Positions 9,042-17,861 are shown, numbered from the stretch's first letter. The stretch is DNA of 63,177 nucleotides from a bacterium (GCA_021829835.1 JAKBPE010000006.1:1-63177), one strand, 5' to 3'. A program made the numbers and translations. Notes: generated from the sequence alone by a model not told the origin.

Positions 9042-9072
9042 TTTGCTTGTGGATAAATGACTGGGAATTGGA

Positions 9073-9597
9073 ATGAATGTTGCACTTGTAATAGCTCCTG
9101 CGGATTTTAGGGATGAGACTGTAGCGAAGGCAAAAGGAATGTTTGAGAGATGGAACGTTAGATGTAGCATAATGGGCTTTGTTGACAGGGAATGCAAGGG
9201 AAGCCATGGTGCAGTATATATGCCAAATGCGAATATAAACAATGCAGATCCCGGGAATTTTGATGCGGTGCTTATAGCAGATGGCACAGGCATTGAGAGA
9301 TATAGGCTCTATGAAGTGATGCCTGCCCTGGATTTTATAAGAAATATAGCAGGCAGGAATAAAATTGTTGCCGGAGTGGGCAATGCAGTCAAGTTTCTTG
9401 CAAAAGCCAATCTGGTATCTGAACGCAAGGTTGCGGTGCCTAAAGATGCGTCCGAGCTTGTGTATATGATAAAGCTTTACAGGGGCATAATCTCAGATAG
9501 CGATATGGAGTGCGATACAGATATAATGAGCCTAAAAGATTACAGAAAGACGGAAGAGTTTGTAGGTAGGATGCTTGACAGGGCAGGTGTCAGATGA
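9073..9597 (+). CDS. DJ-1/PfpI-like protein lacking the catalytic cysteine
   Basis: A 174-residue flavodoxin-like protein: MNVALVIAPADFRDETV at the start and a nucleophile-elbow region IVAGVGNAVKFLAKA near residue 100. DJ-1/PfpI members normally carry a cysteine at this elbow; here the position appears to be valine, so peptidase, glyoxalase or deglycase activity is not expected. It is isolated, between a surface protein and convergent rnp4. Family call is moderate and rests on the overall pattern. Confidence 0.6.
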   Translation: MNVALVIAPADFRDETVAKAKGMFERWNVRCSIMGFVDRECKGSHGAVYMPNANINNADPGNFDAVLIADGTGIERYRLYEVMPALDFIRNIAGRNKIVAGVGNAVKFLAKANLVSERKVAVPKDASELVYMIKLYRGIISDSDMECDTDIMSLKDYRKTEEFVGRMLDRAGVR

Positions 9598-9639
9598 GAG
9601 ATTCCTGAAGATTGAAGGCCATGCTTATTCTCCTATCTC

Positions 9640-9975
9640 TTATTTTGCAGATGGCTTCGTATCTTTTTTAGTTATATACTCTTTTTTCTCAGAGCCGCAA
9701 TTACATATGTAAATGATTAGCGGGCCTTTCGTTATCCTTACCCTGCAGTTTACTCCGGGTATGAGGACGGCATTGCAGGACTTGCATATTCTTGTTTTCA
9801 TCTCTTTTGGGATTTTTACCTTATAATGAGCGCTTATTTTTTTTGCCAGGTAGATATACCTTTTTGCAAGAGTTTCTGATCCTGCAGGGTCTTTTCGAGT
9901 ATCTTCCTCGGCTAGCTCGAAAAGTCTGGATATTCTCCATATTGCTACTCCTTTTATGAGCTTTTCGTCCTTCAT
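9640..9975 (-). CDS. rnp4: Ribonuclease P protein component 4 (Rpp21/Rpr2)
   Basis: A 111-residue zinc-ribbon subunit of archaeal RNase P, which matures tRNA 5' ends. Two N-terminal helices (residues 5-50) precede the zinc ribbon RICKSCNAVLIPGVNCRVR...YICNCGSEKK. The first knuckle is C-x2-C as usual. The second reads C-x-C-G instead of the family's C-x2-C-G. It is divergent from the HAD gene across an AT-rich promoter region. Confidence 0.85.
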   Translation of the reverse strand: MKDEKLIKGVAIWRISRLFELAEEDTRKDPAGSETLAKRYIYLAKKISAHYKVKIPKEMKTRICKSCNAVLIPGVNCRVRITKGPLIIYICNCGSEKKEYITKKDTKPSAK

Positions 9976-10115
9976 AAGAACCCTTTTAAATATTAAATAG
10001 TATAATTTAGTAATATTTAATTAGTGGTATTACGGAAGGGTTTGCAATTTTCGATACGCACGATACTGTAGCTAGAAATGCCAAGGATGTCTCAGCATAT
10101 GTCAGGGAATCGATA

Positions 10116-10706
10116 ATGAACATCTATGGGGTAATAGTAGATGTCGACCTTAAAAAGTATCCTGGGCTTACATCGAAACAGATAGCCAGATCAGTCTTGC
10201 TTGAAAATGGATTCAGTGATGAGGAGATTAATCCCAGGCTTGATAGATACATGGAGGATCTCCCCTATTCTTATTATAATGTAGCTTGGAGCGACAAGAT
10301 CATAGTCACTGATGGAGCCAAAGAATTGCTTGACGAGCTTACAAAGAGGAGCATATTCATAGGAATTGCTACAGGCGAAGCCCAGAGAGTAGCCAAAATG
10401 AGGCTTGGAAAGGTAAAGATAGACAATTATTTCAAGTTTGGGGCCTACGGAGAAGACGGAATGATATTCAACGAGATCCTTGCCAAGAGCATTAAGATAG
10501 CCAGGGATAACGGCTTGCAGGAAGATGAAGGAATTGTAGTTGTAGCAAATCCGGTCTCAGTAAGCATAGCAAAGATTCTTGGAATGAAGGTGGTCGCCCT
10601 TGAGACTTCAGAGGCATCAAGGAAAGAACTTGCAGCTGCCGGTGCAGATCTCATAATAAAGAATTTCAGGGAGATAGACAAGATAATCAGGGAAATTAAG
10701 AATTAG
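10116..10706 (+). CDS. HAD-superfamily protein with degenerate active site; frame extends upstream to about 10029
   Basis: 196 residues from the first canonical ATG, but the same frame is open upstream to 10014. Between 10029 and 10116 it encodes GFAIFDTHDTVARN, the HAD motif I strand (normally FDxDGT), with Asp-to-His at the general-acid position. Motif II is present (GIATGEA). Motif IV, usually GD(x)3-4D, reads VVVANPVSVS, losing both acidic residues. The fold is that of phosphoglycolate-phosphatase-like HADs, but catalysis looks lost. No ATG, GTG or TTG exists upstream in frame; an ATT at 10029 just downstream of a TATA-like region is the best candidate start. Confidence 0.75.
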   Translation: MNIYGVIVDVDLKKYPGLTSKQIARSVLLENGFSDEEINPRLDRYMEDLPYSYYNVAWSDKIIVTDGAKELLDELTKRSIFIGIATGEAQRVAKMRLGKVKIDNYFKFGAYGEDGMIFNEILAKSIKIARDNGLQEDEGIVVVANPVSVSIAKILGMKVVALETSEASRKELAAAGADLIIKNFREIDKIIREIKN

Positions 10707-10771
10707 GAATTTGGCTATTCGCAGATGGAAAGTTTCAGGTGTTTCGGAAAGATTGCCTTTTATCCTTTAAT

Positions 10772-11527
10772 TTAGATAAGATTTACAAGAAAGCCGACCA
10801 AGAATCCCAAGAATATCCCAGCATATACAAGCTTCTGCTTTGTTGGGTCTATATCCTTAAGCTGATGCTTTATCATTGGAAGTATTACATATAGTATCGC
10901 ACCTATTGCAAGTCCGTCTACAAAAATATTGAAGCCTGTTGAGCTGAAATAGAATCCTATTACTCCGCCTATAACAGTAGGGAAACCTCCTACAAAGAGG
11001 AGGATGGCCATTATCCCGATACGCTTGTCTTTATGGTTTAGAAACGGAGCGGCTATAGGGAATCCTTCAGTTATGTTCTGAAGTATGAAGCCTATAAGCA
11101 CAACCAACGCAACTCCAGAAAAGAGCCCTATGCTTTCGGAGAGGGCGCCAAAGACCAAGCCCTCTGTCAGATTTTGCAGGCCCATGCCTGTTGCTATCAT
11201 CAATGCCATACGAGTCGGAGAGAGGCCATTTTTTGACCTGTTTTCAAATAGATAGAGCATTGAGAACCCTATTATGAGTCCTATTGCAAAGAATATGCTC
11301 AGGAGAGGATTTGCTCCGTATCCTGCAAGATTTCCGCCAGAATAAAGGCTTGAGGCAACATCTGAAAATACATCAGCGAGTAGGAAAATAAGTATGCCTA
11401 TTGCTACTGCATTTAGAAGCCTGGTGGTTTTTTCCCCTGTTTTCTTCCTAAGAACTATGGGAAGCGAGAGGAATATGGAGAAGCCCATTATGAGTGAGAA
11501 TAAAACAGTACCTGCAAAGTCAGGCAT
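10772..11527 (-). CDS. ZIP-family divalent metal transporter (ZupT-like)
   Basis: A 251-residue inner-membrane transporter with about eight helices. The two metal-path motifs are recognisable in TM4 (GLQNLTEGL) and TM5 (ILQNITEGFPIA). In typical ZIPs both motifs begin with HN; here each His is Gln while the Asn and Glu remain. It imports metal such as zinc or iron by family analogy. Transcribed alone, convergent with the HAD gene. Confidence 0.8.
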   Translation of the reverse strand: MPDFAGTVLFSLIMGFSIFLSLPIVLRKKTGEKTTRLLNAVAIGILIFLLADVFSDVASSLYSGGNLAGYGANPLLSIFFAIGLIIGFSMLYLFENRSKNGLSPTRMALMIATGMGLQNLTEGLVFGALSESIGLFSGVALVVLIGFILQNITEGFPIAAPFLNHKDKRIGIMAILLFVGGFPTVIGGVIGFYFSSTGFNIFVDGLAIGAILYVILPMIKHQLKDIDPTKQKLVYAGIFLGFLVGFLVNLI

Positions 11528-11653
11528 ATATCCACCATGTGAGAATAGATAGACTAGAGAGCTTTATAATAACCAACGCAATACAAGACTATCCAGATAA
11601 TAGGATTTGAGGCATACTTAAGCATTTATATACTTTGAAGTAAGGATAGATTT

Positions 11654-12337
11654 ATGTTAATTGAAGAGATAAGTGAACAGATAAGAATAATGTTTGATCC
11701 TGAAGGCATGAAGAGAAAAGGGATCAAAAATGCGTTTTTGTATTATTACAAGATATCAATAATCCCTATTGTCATAGGAATAGTACTTGGACTTATAGGA
11801 GTAGCATTCTTCTCACTTCTTTCTAATGGCATCTCTGGCGCATTTGGAGGAACTTCCGCACATCTGAGTCTTGGAGGGCCTTTTGCAATATTTTTGATTC
11901 TTGGAGGAGCGTCTCTTCTCTTAATATGGATAATAGAGCCGATAGCGATAATTATTTCGGCAGCGCTCCTTCAGCTTATAGGAGGCAATCTGTTAGGCAT
12001 CTTTAAAGGAAGCTATGAAGATACCATAACGGCATCGGTATATTCGTCATCAACCGTGATCCTCTTCTCCTGGATAATGATTATACCAGTCATAGGATGG
12101 ATAATCTCATGCATTATATCAATATGGGCTTTTATAATTGAGGTATTGGGACTTGCAAAACTGCATAAGACAGGAGCATGGAAGGTCTTTGGAACCATGA
12201 TACTTACCTGTATAATAGTAGGCGTTATCTTATTCCTGATAGTGCTTCTCGTGATACTGCCATTAATAGTTGCTTCAGGGCTTGGCGGGGCTTTTTCACA
12301 TTTTGCCAGGTTTCCTATAGCTAACAAAACCGTATGA
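11654..12337 (+). CDS. Yip1-domain membrane protein
   Basis: A 227-residue protein with an N-terminal amphipathic segment (EEISEQIRIMFDPEGMKRKG) and five hydrophobic helices, with the layout of Yip1-domain (PF04893) membrane proteins. Its function in archaea is unknown. The MFS gene follows after 16 bp and is probably co-transcribed. Confidence 0.65.
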   Translation: MLIEEISEQIRIMFDPEGMKRKGIKNAFLYYYKISIIPIVIGIVLGLIGVAFFSLLSNGISGAFGGTSAHLSLGGPFAIFLILGGASLLLIWIIEPIAIIISAALLQLIGGNLLGIFKGSYEDTITASVYSSSTVILFSWIMIIPVIGWIISCIISIWAFIIEVLGLAKLHKTGAWKVFGTMILTCIIVGVILFLIVLLVILPLIVASGLGGAFSHFARFPIANKTV

Positions 12338-12353
12338 TAAAATAGTGTAGGGA

Positions 12354-13523
12354 ATGCCTGAGAAGAAGCATCGAATAATAAGGAAGGGAACAATACTAAT
12401 CATTATAATAGGCATAGTCAGCCTCTTCGGCGATTTTACATACGAAGGAGCCAGAAGCATTATACCACAGTATTTTGCAGCGTTGGGAGGCTCGGCCCTT
12501 CTGCTGGGAGTGGTTCTGGGCGGCAGCGAATTTGCTGGCTATGCGGTAAGAATATTCAGCGGAAGGATTGCCGATAAGACAAAACATTACTGGAGCTTGG
12601 TCTTTTTCGGCTACGCTGTAAACTTGTTTGCAGTTCCGCTTCTCGCTTTTACAGGCAATTATCTTGAAGCTGCTCTGCTCATCTTCATGGAGAGAATTGG
12701 CCGTGGAATAAGAGTTCCCCCTAGGGATTATATACTCTCTAATGCTGCCTCAAAAGGAAAAGTTGGAAAGGCTTTTGCGATAGAGGAAGGGCTTGACCAG
12801 ACAGGCGCAATAATAGGACCTCTTATCATGGCAGTAGTGCTTTTCTATAAAAGCGGAGCTTACAGGTTTGCATTCTCAGTTCTGGCCCTGCCTGCTGTTA
12901 CGGCATTTATTGTCCTTATAGCCGCTTATGCATATTATGGAAGCAGAAAACTTGATCTCAAGGTAAATGCCCCAGCTAAAGTGATGTCATCAAGGAATTT
13001 CATGCTTTATTCCATAGCAATAGCCATAAGCGCCGCAGGATTATACCAGGCGGCATTCGTCCTCTATGGAGCCGGAGTTAATGGAATCACATCCTATGTG
13101 ATACCGATAATATTCCTGGTAGCTATGGCAAGCGAGGGCGTGTTTGGTTTTGTTTTCGGAATGCTTTACGACAGGATTGGTAGAAATCTGGTTTATTCCG
13201 GAATCCTGCTTGCTGTATTTATACCTATCTTCCTTCTTGGAGGTAGTCTTGCATTTCTTTTCATCGCTGCGTTGTTGTTTGGCGCAGTTACAGGAATACA
13301 GGATACGGTTATGCGTTCCGTTGTCGGTTCTATGATTCCTTCAGAGAAGAGAGGCTCTGCCTTTGGCGTATTCAATATGTTCTACGGCTTCGGCCTTCTT
13401 GTTTCTGGTGTTGTTGTAGGATATCTTTTTTATTCAGCATATTACATAATCGCTTATGTCTTCATCATGCAGATGCTAAGCATGATAATGCTTAACAGGT
13501 CTTTCAGGGATGAGAGCATTTGA
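12354..13523 (+). CDS. Major facilitator superfamily transporter
   Basis: A 389-residue, roughly twelve-helix permease. The region around SGRIADKTKHYWSLVFFGY (residue about 65) is the conserved loop 2-3 motif A, and ERIGRGIRVPPRDYILS is the helix 4 region typical of a subgroup of archaeal and bacterial MFS proteins. Substrate cannot be deduced. Confidence 0.85.
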   Translation: MPEKKHRIIRKGTILIIIIGIVSLFGDFTYEGARSIIPQYFAALGGSALLLGVVLGGSEFAGYAVRIFSGRIADKTKHYWSLVFFGYAVNLFAVPLLAFTGNYLEAALLIFMERIGRGIRVPPRDYILSNAASKGKVGKAFAIEEGLDQTGAIIGPLIMAVVLFYKSGAYRFAFSVLALPAVTAFIVLIAAYAYYGSRKLDLKVNAPAKVMSSRNFMLYSIAIAISAAGLYQAAFVLYGAGVNGITSYVIPIIFLVAMASEGVFGFVFGMLYDRIGRNLVYSGILLAVFIPIFLLGGSLAFLFIAALLFGAVTGIQDTVMRSVVGSMIPSEKRGSAFGVFNMFYGFGLLVSGVVVGYLFYSAYYIIAYVFIMQMLSMIMLNRSFRDESI

Positions 13524-13600
13524 ACAAAGCTTGAAGAATTTTGAAGTAAGTCCTTAATATGCATTTATAAGATATTTTGTCTTATTTAAAATGTGAATCA

Positions 13601-14428
13601 ATGAAAATTGCTATCATAGGTGGAACGGGACAGATGGGAGAATGGTTCTCTCGCTTCTTTAAAAATTCAGGATATGATGTCACCATATCAGGAAGGAAAT
13701 ATAAAAAATCCATTGAAGTCTCTAGAAAATTAGGAGTAAAAGCAGTCAGAGGCAATGTAGAGGCTGTGAAAAACGCGGATGTTATCCTTATATCAGTGTT
13801 GCCGCAGCACATGGAAGATGTGCTTAAGGAAATATCACCGCACATCAGGGAAAACCAGAAGGTTATAGATATAGCTTCGGTTAAAGAGGTTCCGGTTAAG
13901 CTTATGCATAGCTACATAAAAAATGCAGTAGTGCTCGGTACACATCCCATGTTTGGGCCAAGCGCCAAGAAGGAGAACCAGAATTTCATATTGACACCTA
14001 CCAATTCAAAGGAGAGAAAGTATGCTTCTGAATTTGGAAGCTTTTTGAAGAAGCAGGGTTTCAGCGTGAGGGTAATGTCTCCTGAAGAACATGATGCAAT
14101 GATAGGCGAAGTCTTGTCACTGACTCATTTCATAGGATTGGTTACAGCAGATGCATGGAAGAGAATGGGAGTAGACAAGCATATGAAGACAAGCAGTACA
14201 AGCTTCAGGTTTCTTTCTGATTTTGTAAAGAGCGTTGTGGATTCTAACCCCGGACTTTATTCTTATCTGCAGATGGATGTGAAAGATGCGGAAAAGGCTG
14301 AAAGGCTTTTCATAGACTCTGCAAATCAGTGGGTGGAAATGGTAAGGAAAAAGAGAAGGGAAGAGTTCTCTTCGAGAATGACAGATCTAAGCAGATATGT
14401 GGAAAGAATACAGAAGAATTGGAAGTAG
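13601..14428 (+). CDS. tyrA: Prephenate dehydrogenase (TyrA family)
   Basis: A 275-residue enzyme of tyrosine biosynthesis, oxidatively decarboxylating prephenate. It has a Rossmann start MKIAIIGGTGQMGEWF, VILISVLPQHMEDVL, and the TyrA motif GTHPMFGPS near residue 115. The helical dimerisation domain follows, with SLTHFIG. The frame is open from 13577, but ATG 13601 puts the dinucleotide fold at residue 1 and clears the TATA-like stretch at about 13560. No other aromatic-pathway gene is adjacent. Confidence 0.85.
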   Translation: MKIAIIGGTGQMGEWFSRFFKNSGYDVTISGRKYKKSIEVSRKLGVKAVRGNVEAVKNADVILISVLPQHMEDVLKEISPHIRENQKVIDIASVKEVPVKLMHSYIKNAVVLGTHPMFGPSAKKENQNFILTPTNSKERKYASEFGSFLKKQGFSVRVMSPEEHDAMIGEVLSLTHFIGLVTADAWKRMGVDKHMKTSSTSFRFLSDFVKSVVDSNPGLYSYLQMDVKDAEKAERLFIDSANQWVEMVRKKRREEFSSRMTDLSRYVERIQKNWK

Positions 14429-14492
14429 AAGTATTGAATTTGTCTTGTTGGAAAATGAGGATAAATTGGAAGTTGAAGAATACTCGAAAGCC

Positions 14493-15641
14493 TCAGCTTA
14501 GAGCTCCTTTATCTGTGATATTTATTTTGAGTATTTGAATTCCTCTTTTCGACTTCCAGAAATTTTCCAGCTCCTTCTTTCTTCCATGTATTGATAATGC
14601 AGCAATGGAATCCCTTCCGCCTGCACCGGGAAGCTTTGCTACGAATGCGCCATTCATCATGCTATCTTCTATCAATTTTGTTAGATCGTCGTCTTCTATG
14701 CTTACGTTGCTTAATATGCCTAGCTGTTTTGTAAGAAGCCTTCCTTTGTTAAATGCCTCACGAAAAAGATCCAATTTATTCTCAGATAAACCTTCCTTGC
14801 TAATTGCCAAAAGTGCATCTATTGCCTTTTGGTTCTCCCTGTTTATTTTCTGAATTAGTTCATTGTATTCTGAATGGTTCTTTTTCTTGAATTCTGAAAC
14901 ACTACCCAGTGCTGAAGCAGTAACCATCCCTTCACCTAGGAAATTGCCAAAGGTAAGTTTGAACTCTGATGGAAGGGTGAATTTTATTATGTTATAATCC
15001 CATTCTTTCTTTATGAGATTCTGGAGATCTTCATTGTGATATGATTCCGGAAGCTTGTTTATTATCTCTGGGGAGTATCTAACGTATATTATTGAACCAT
15101 GGGTTGCTGCTGCTATATCGAAGCCGCTTCCGACTTTGCCTGTAGCCATGCTGTGCGCTATCTGTGCAAGCTTGTGAAGGGCATCATTTTCACTAGGATC
15201 TACTCCGTATGCACGCAAGATAGCGGCAATGCTTGCAACGGTTACTGCTGCGCTGCTTCCCAAGCCGCTCTTGGTTACTTTGTTCTTTGCCGCAGTATAG
15301 TAAAATTCGGGATCGTTTTCAGTAGTTATCTCCATTCCTTTAAGGCTCACTCCTTTTCCCAATATGTACCTAGAGGCTATCTCCACTGAAGTCTTGAGAA
15401 GAAGTAATTCTTTTTTGGAATCTATTGATATCTTCCCAGTATCAGGATCTATGCTGCCTTCAATGTGCAGTTTCATCTGAGGAACCGATAGAATTATTCT
15501 ATTCCCTTCTATGGATCTTACACGCGCATGTACGTATGCGTCTACAGTAGTTACCATGCTTATATTAGGCCTTTCTATTACCGAATAGCCGCCAATCCAG
15601 AGTATCTTTCCTGGAGCTTTGGCCTGCGCACCAAATGACAT
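14493..15641 (-). CDS. Phosphomevalonate kinase (GHMP family)
   Basis: A 382-residue GHMP kinase: N-terminal APGKILWIGGYSV, ATP-binding KSGLGSSAAVTVAS near residue 125, KVGSGFDIAAATHGS, and C-terminal AKLPGAGGRDSIAAL. This arrangement is that of the eukaryote-type phosphomevalonate kinase also found in Sulfolobales. It sits 8 bp downstream of diphosphomevalonate decarboxylase, so the pair forms a mevalonate to isopentenyl diphosphate operon. Confidence 0.85.
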   Translation of the reverse strand: MSFGAQAKAPGKILWIGGYSVIERPNISMVTTVDAYVHARVRSIEGNRIILSVPQMKLHIEGSIDPDTGKISIDSKKELLLLKTSVEIASRYILGKGVSLKGMEITTENDPEFYYTAAKNKVTKSGLGSSAAVTVASIAAILRAYGVDPSENDALHKLAQIAHSMATGKVGSGFDIAAATHGSIIYVRYSPEIINKLPESYHNEDLQNLIKKEWDYNIIKFTLPSEFKLTFGNFLGEGMVTASALGSVSEFKKKNHSEYNELIQKINRENQKAIDALLAISKEGLSENKLDLFREAFNKGRLLTKQLGILSNVSIEDDDLTKLIEDSMMNGAFVAKLPGAGGRDSIAALSIHGRKKELENFWKSKRGIQILKINITDKGALS

Positions 15642-15649
15642 TATATCTA

Positions 15650-16735
15650 CTATTTTTTATTTTGAAGCGGAGTCAGGTTCTTCAGATCTATGAGGGATTC
15701 AGATTCGTTTAGCAATTTAGGTCCTGAGCCCACCTTGGCTTCTATTATCCTTTCTATTCCCTTTATTTCGTTTATCTTAGACAGGATTTTTGCCTTGTCT
15801 GATTTCATGCATATTATGCATGCATTCGGGCCCGCGTCGAAAGTATAAGCGCCAACAATTCTTTTTTCTGATTCGTTAAGATCCTCTATCGCATATATTA
15901 TCTCCTTGGATATGTCATTTAAGTAGATAATTGGAGGCATTGTATCTAGCATTGTTGAGTGCATGTTCATTGCATCTTTCATAATTATTCTTCCCATAGC
16001 GGAAAAATCCTTTTTCTTTATTGCCTCTGTTATCTGTTTGAGGTGGGCTTCGGCTATTTTAGGCCTGAGCTTGAAGAATTCGCTTGACTCCACTGTGTTT
16101 TTCATTCCAAGCCTGCTTGATATCTTCTTCTTTTTTGGAGTTGTTATGCATATGAGTATAGTAATCTCATGCCAGTAATCCTCATTAAAGAGCTGCCATG
16201 CGATAGAATCGCTTCCATCCGGCTTCCTGCCACGGTCCCATACTACAAATCCTCCGAATAGGCTTCTGCATGCGCTGCCGCTCCCTATGCGTGTTATCTC
16301 AGAGAGCCGTTCGCTGCCTATATCAAGGCCTAAGGCCTTGGAAGCAGCAAATGTTAATGCTGCAAGGCCTGAAGCGCTTGATGCAAGTCCGCTTGCTGTG
16401 GGAAACGTATTATAAGATACAACAAGTGCTTTTGTATTTACACCTGCAAGCTCTCTGAGTTTTTTTATAGCCAAAAATCTTTCCTGGAGCTCCTTGTCTT
16501 CAAGATCTTGTTTTTTGCCATCAAGATAAAACTCATCTTTTGATAATTTTCCTGAGAAAACAACGCTTGTTTTTGTAAGAAGGTCTTTTCCTGATTCAAG
16601 AGTTATGCTGAGCGATGAATTTTGAGGCAGATTTAAGAATGGATCTTCGCATTCTTCCCCTTTTCGTCTTTTGCCCCAATATTTGACAAGGGCTAGGTTT
16701 GGCCTTGTAGATACGGTGACTATTTTATCTTCCAT
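15650..16735 (-). CDS. mvaD: Diphosphomevalonate decarboxylase
   Basis: A 361-residue GHMP enzyme that converts mevalonate diphosphate to isopentenyl diphosphate. Diagnostic motifs: NLALVKYWGKR near the N-terminus, FPTASGLASSASGLAAL, GSGSACRSLFGGF and TFDAGPNAC with the catalytic Asp. These are the bona fide decarboxylase signatures rather than those of the phosphomevalonate decarboxylase or mevalonate-3-kinase variants found in many archaea. First gene of the two-gene operon. Confidence 0.9.
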   Translation of the reverse strand: MEDKIVTVSTRPNLALVKYWGKRRKGEECEDPFLNLPQNSSLSITLESGKDLLTKTSVVFSGKLSKDEFYLDGKKQDLEDKELQERFLAIKKLRELAGVNTKALVVSYNTFPTASGLASSASGLAALTFAASKALGLDIGSERLSEITRIGSGSACRSLFGGFVVWDRGRKPDGSDSIAWQLFNEDYWHEITILICITTPKKKKISSRLGMKNTVESSEFFKLRPKIAEAHLKQITEAIKKKDFSAMGRIIMKDAMNMHSTMLDTMPPIIYLNDISKEIIYAIEDLNESEKRIVGAYTFDAGPNACIICMKSDKAKILSKINEIKGIERIIEAKVGSGPKLLNESESLIDLKNLTPLQNKK

Positions 16736-16914
16736 TATATCAGTATTAGCATATTATGATAGAGTATAGTTTAAAGTTTTTTGGTCTCTGTTCCATATTT
16801 GGGAATTGTGGAATTACTACATATTTCGGATAAGGAGAGTCTTATTTCGCTTGCAAGATTTTTGGATCGGAATACGAAACCCTGCTTTAATGACAGACAT
16901 ATGCATCAACTATA

Positions 16915-16951
16915 ACACAGGAGATGAAAAAAGATCGTCGCCTGTGTTTTA
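16915..16951 (+). terminator. Orphan strong hairpin with T-run
   Basis: ACACAGG (16915-16921) pairs with CCTGTGT (16941-16947), continued inside by GATGA with TCGTC (one G-U pair), and is followed by TTTTAG. The T-run is on the plus strand, yet no plus-strand gene lies upstream. It may end an unannotated transcript starting near the TATA-like stretch at about 16770. Confidence 0.4.
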
Positions 16952-16999
16952 GTTTAGATGACTGGAATGCTGCAAATAATAGGAAAATAGGAATATTGC

Positions 17000-17257
17000 T
17001 TATTCCTCCCTGCCTTTACAATTGCATCCTTCTTTTCCACAGCCTCCTTGGCATCCACATCCTGATGATACATTATTGCAGTTGCAGAAACCCGTGCCGC
17101 ATCCATGTTTCATTCTTTTTGAGGCTTTTCTCTCACCCAGCATGTACCCTCTTATAAATGACCTAAGTTCTTTCTCATCCATCGTGTTTAGGAGTTCCTC
17201 CATCTTCTTCCACATCTCCATTCTTCTTTCATGAAATTTTTCTCTTTTGTCTTCCAT
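17000..17257 (-). CDS. Small protein with cysteine-rich, metallothionein-like C-terminus
   Basis: An 85-residue protein. Residues 1-45 are a charged helical segment (Glu, Lys, Arg, Met-rich). The last 35 residues hold eight cysteines in closely spaced pairs (CNC, CGC, CNC) separated by glycines, the pattern of a metal-cluster-binding peptide. No family recognised. It could buffer copper or zinc. It stands alone, upstream of the mevalonate operon on the same strand but about 265 bp away. Confidence 0.6.
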   Translation of the reverse strand: MEDKREKFHERRMEMWKKMEELLNTMDEKELRSFIRGYMLGERKASKRMKHGCGTGFCNCNNVSSGCGCQGGCGKEGCNCKGREE

Positions 17258-17657
17258 TTTATCATCAATTATAATTTGTAGATATAAGTCTATAAATTAC
17301 ATCTTAGGGTTAGGGTGACTTGAATTCTGCGAGACAGTGGGGCGAAGTCAGGCTTCGGCTAAAGATTCGTGGCGTTTCGCTATTTCCTCAAAGATGCAAT
17401 GAGCCACATAGATCATAATTTACATGGTACTTTGGAATTAATAAGTAGTAAATGAAGAAGATTGCGATGGGCATGGCAGGCAGTAGAATAAAAAGAGACG
17501 GATTTTCATTTATATTTTCAAGAAAAAAGAAAACTTTGAAGAAATATTGCAAAAATAAAATCCTCAGTCTATTTGCAATTTTGAGTGATTTGATGTACAA
17601 AAAGTAGACAGCATAAGGGTTAAATATCAGGAAAACTGAGACTAATAATGTAACGAT
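17258..17657. other. Gene-free stretch
   Basis: About 400 bp with no supportable gene. It contains GC-richer patches near 17320-17390 and an AT-rich second half with a TATA-like stretch near 17615 that may serve the gene at 17658. A minus-strand frame at 17388-17600 has no recognisable features. Confidence 0.4.
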
Positions 17658-17861
17658 ATGGTTTCAATTAATTGTAATTTTGAACCTAGCCGATCGAGGC
17701 GAATGATATCTTTAGCATGCCGAAGAATGGATTATGTTGGAGCTCTGGGTTTATCTGAGGATATGGTAAATTTTCCTGCAGGTAGATATATAGACAGCGT
17801 TTTAATAAAATTTAAGCTGAAAAAAGATTTTGAAGTTATTAATGGAGTACCTATTGAATAA
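17658..17861 (+). CDS. Small hypothetical protein
   Basis: A 67-residue protein of unknown family, basic at the N-terminus (SRSRRMISLACRRM). It is the first gene of an accessory block whose codon use (many TTA, GTA, AGA) differs from neighbouring core genes. The next gene starts about 20 bp downstream in a different frame, so the pair may also be one gene broken by a frameshift. Confidence 0.45.
   Translation: MVSINCNFEPSRSRRMISLACRRMDYVGALGLSEDMVNFPAGRYIDSVLIKFKLKKDFEVINGVPIE

Noticed and set aside
17388-17600. 70-codon minus ORF, hydrophobic
   Set aside because: Apparent hydrophobicity comes from AT-rich sequence; no promoter or conserved motif.
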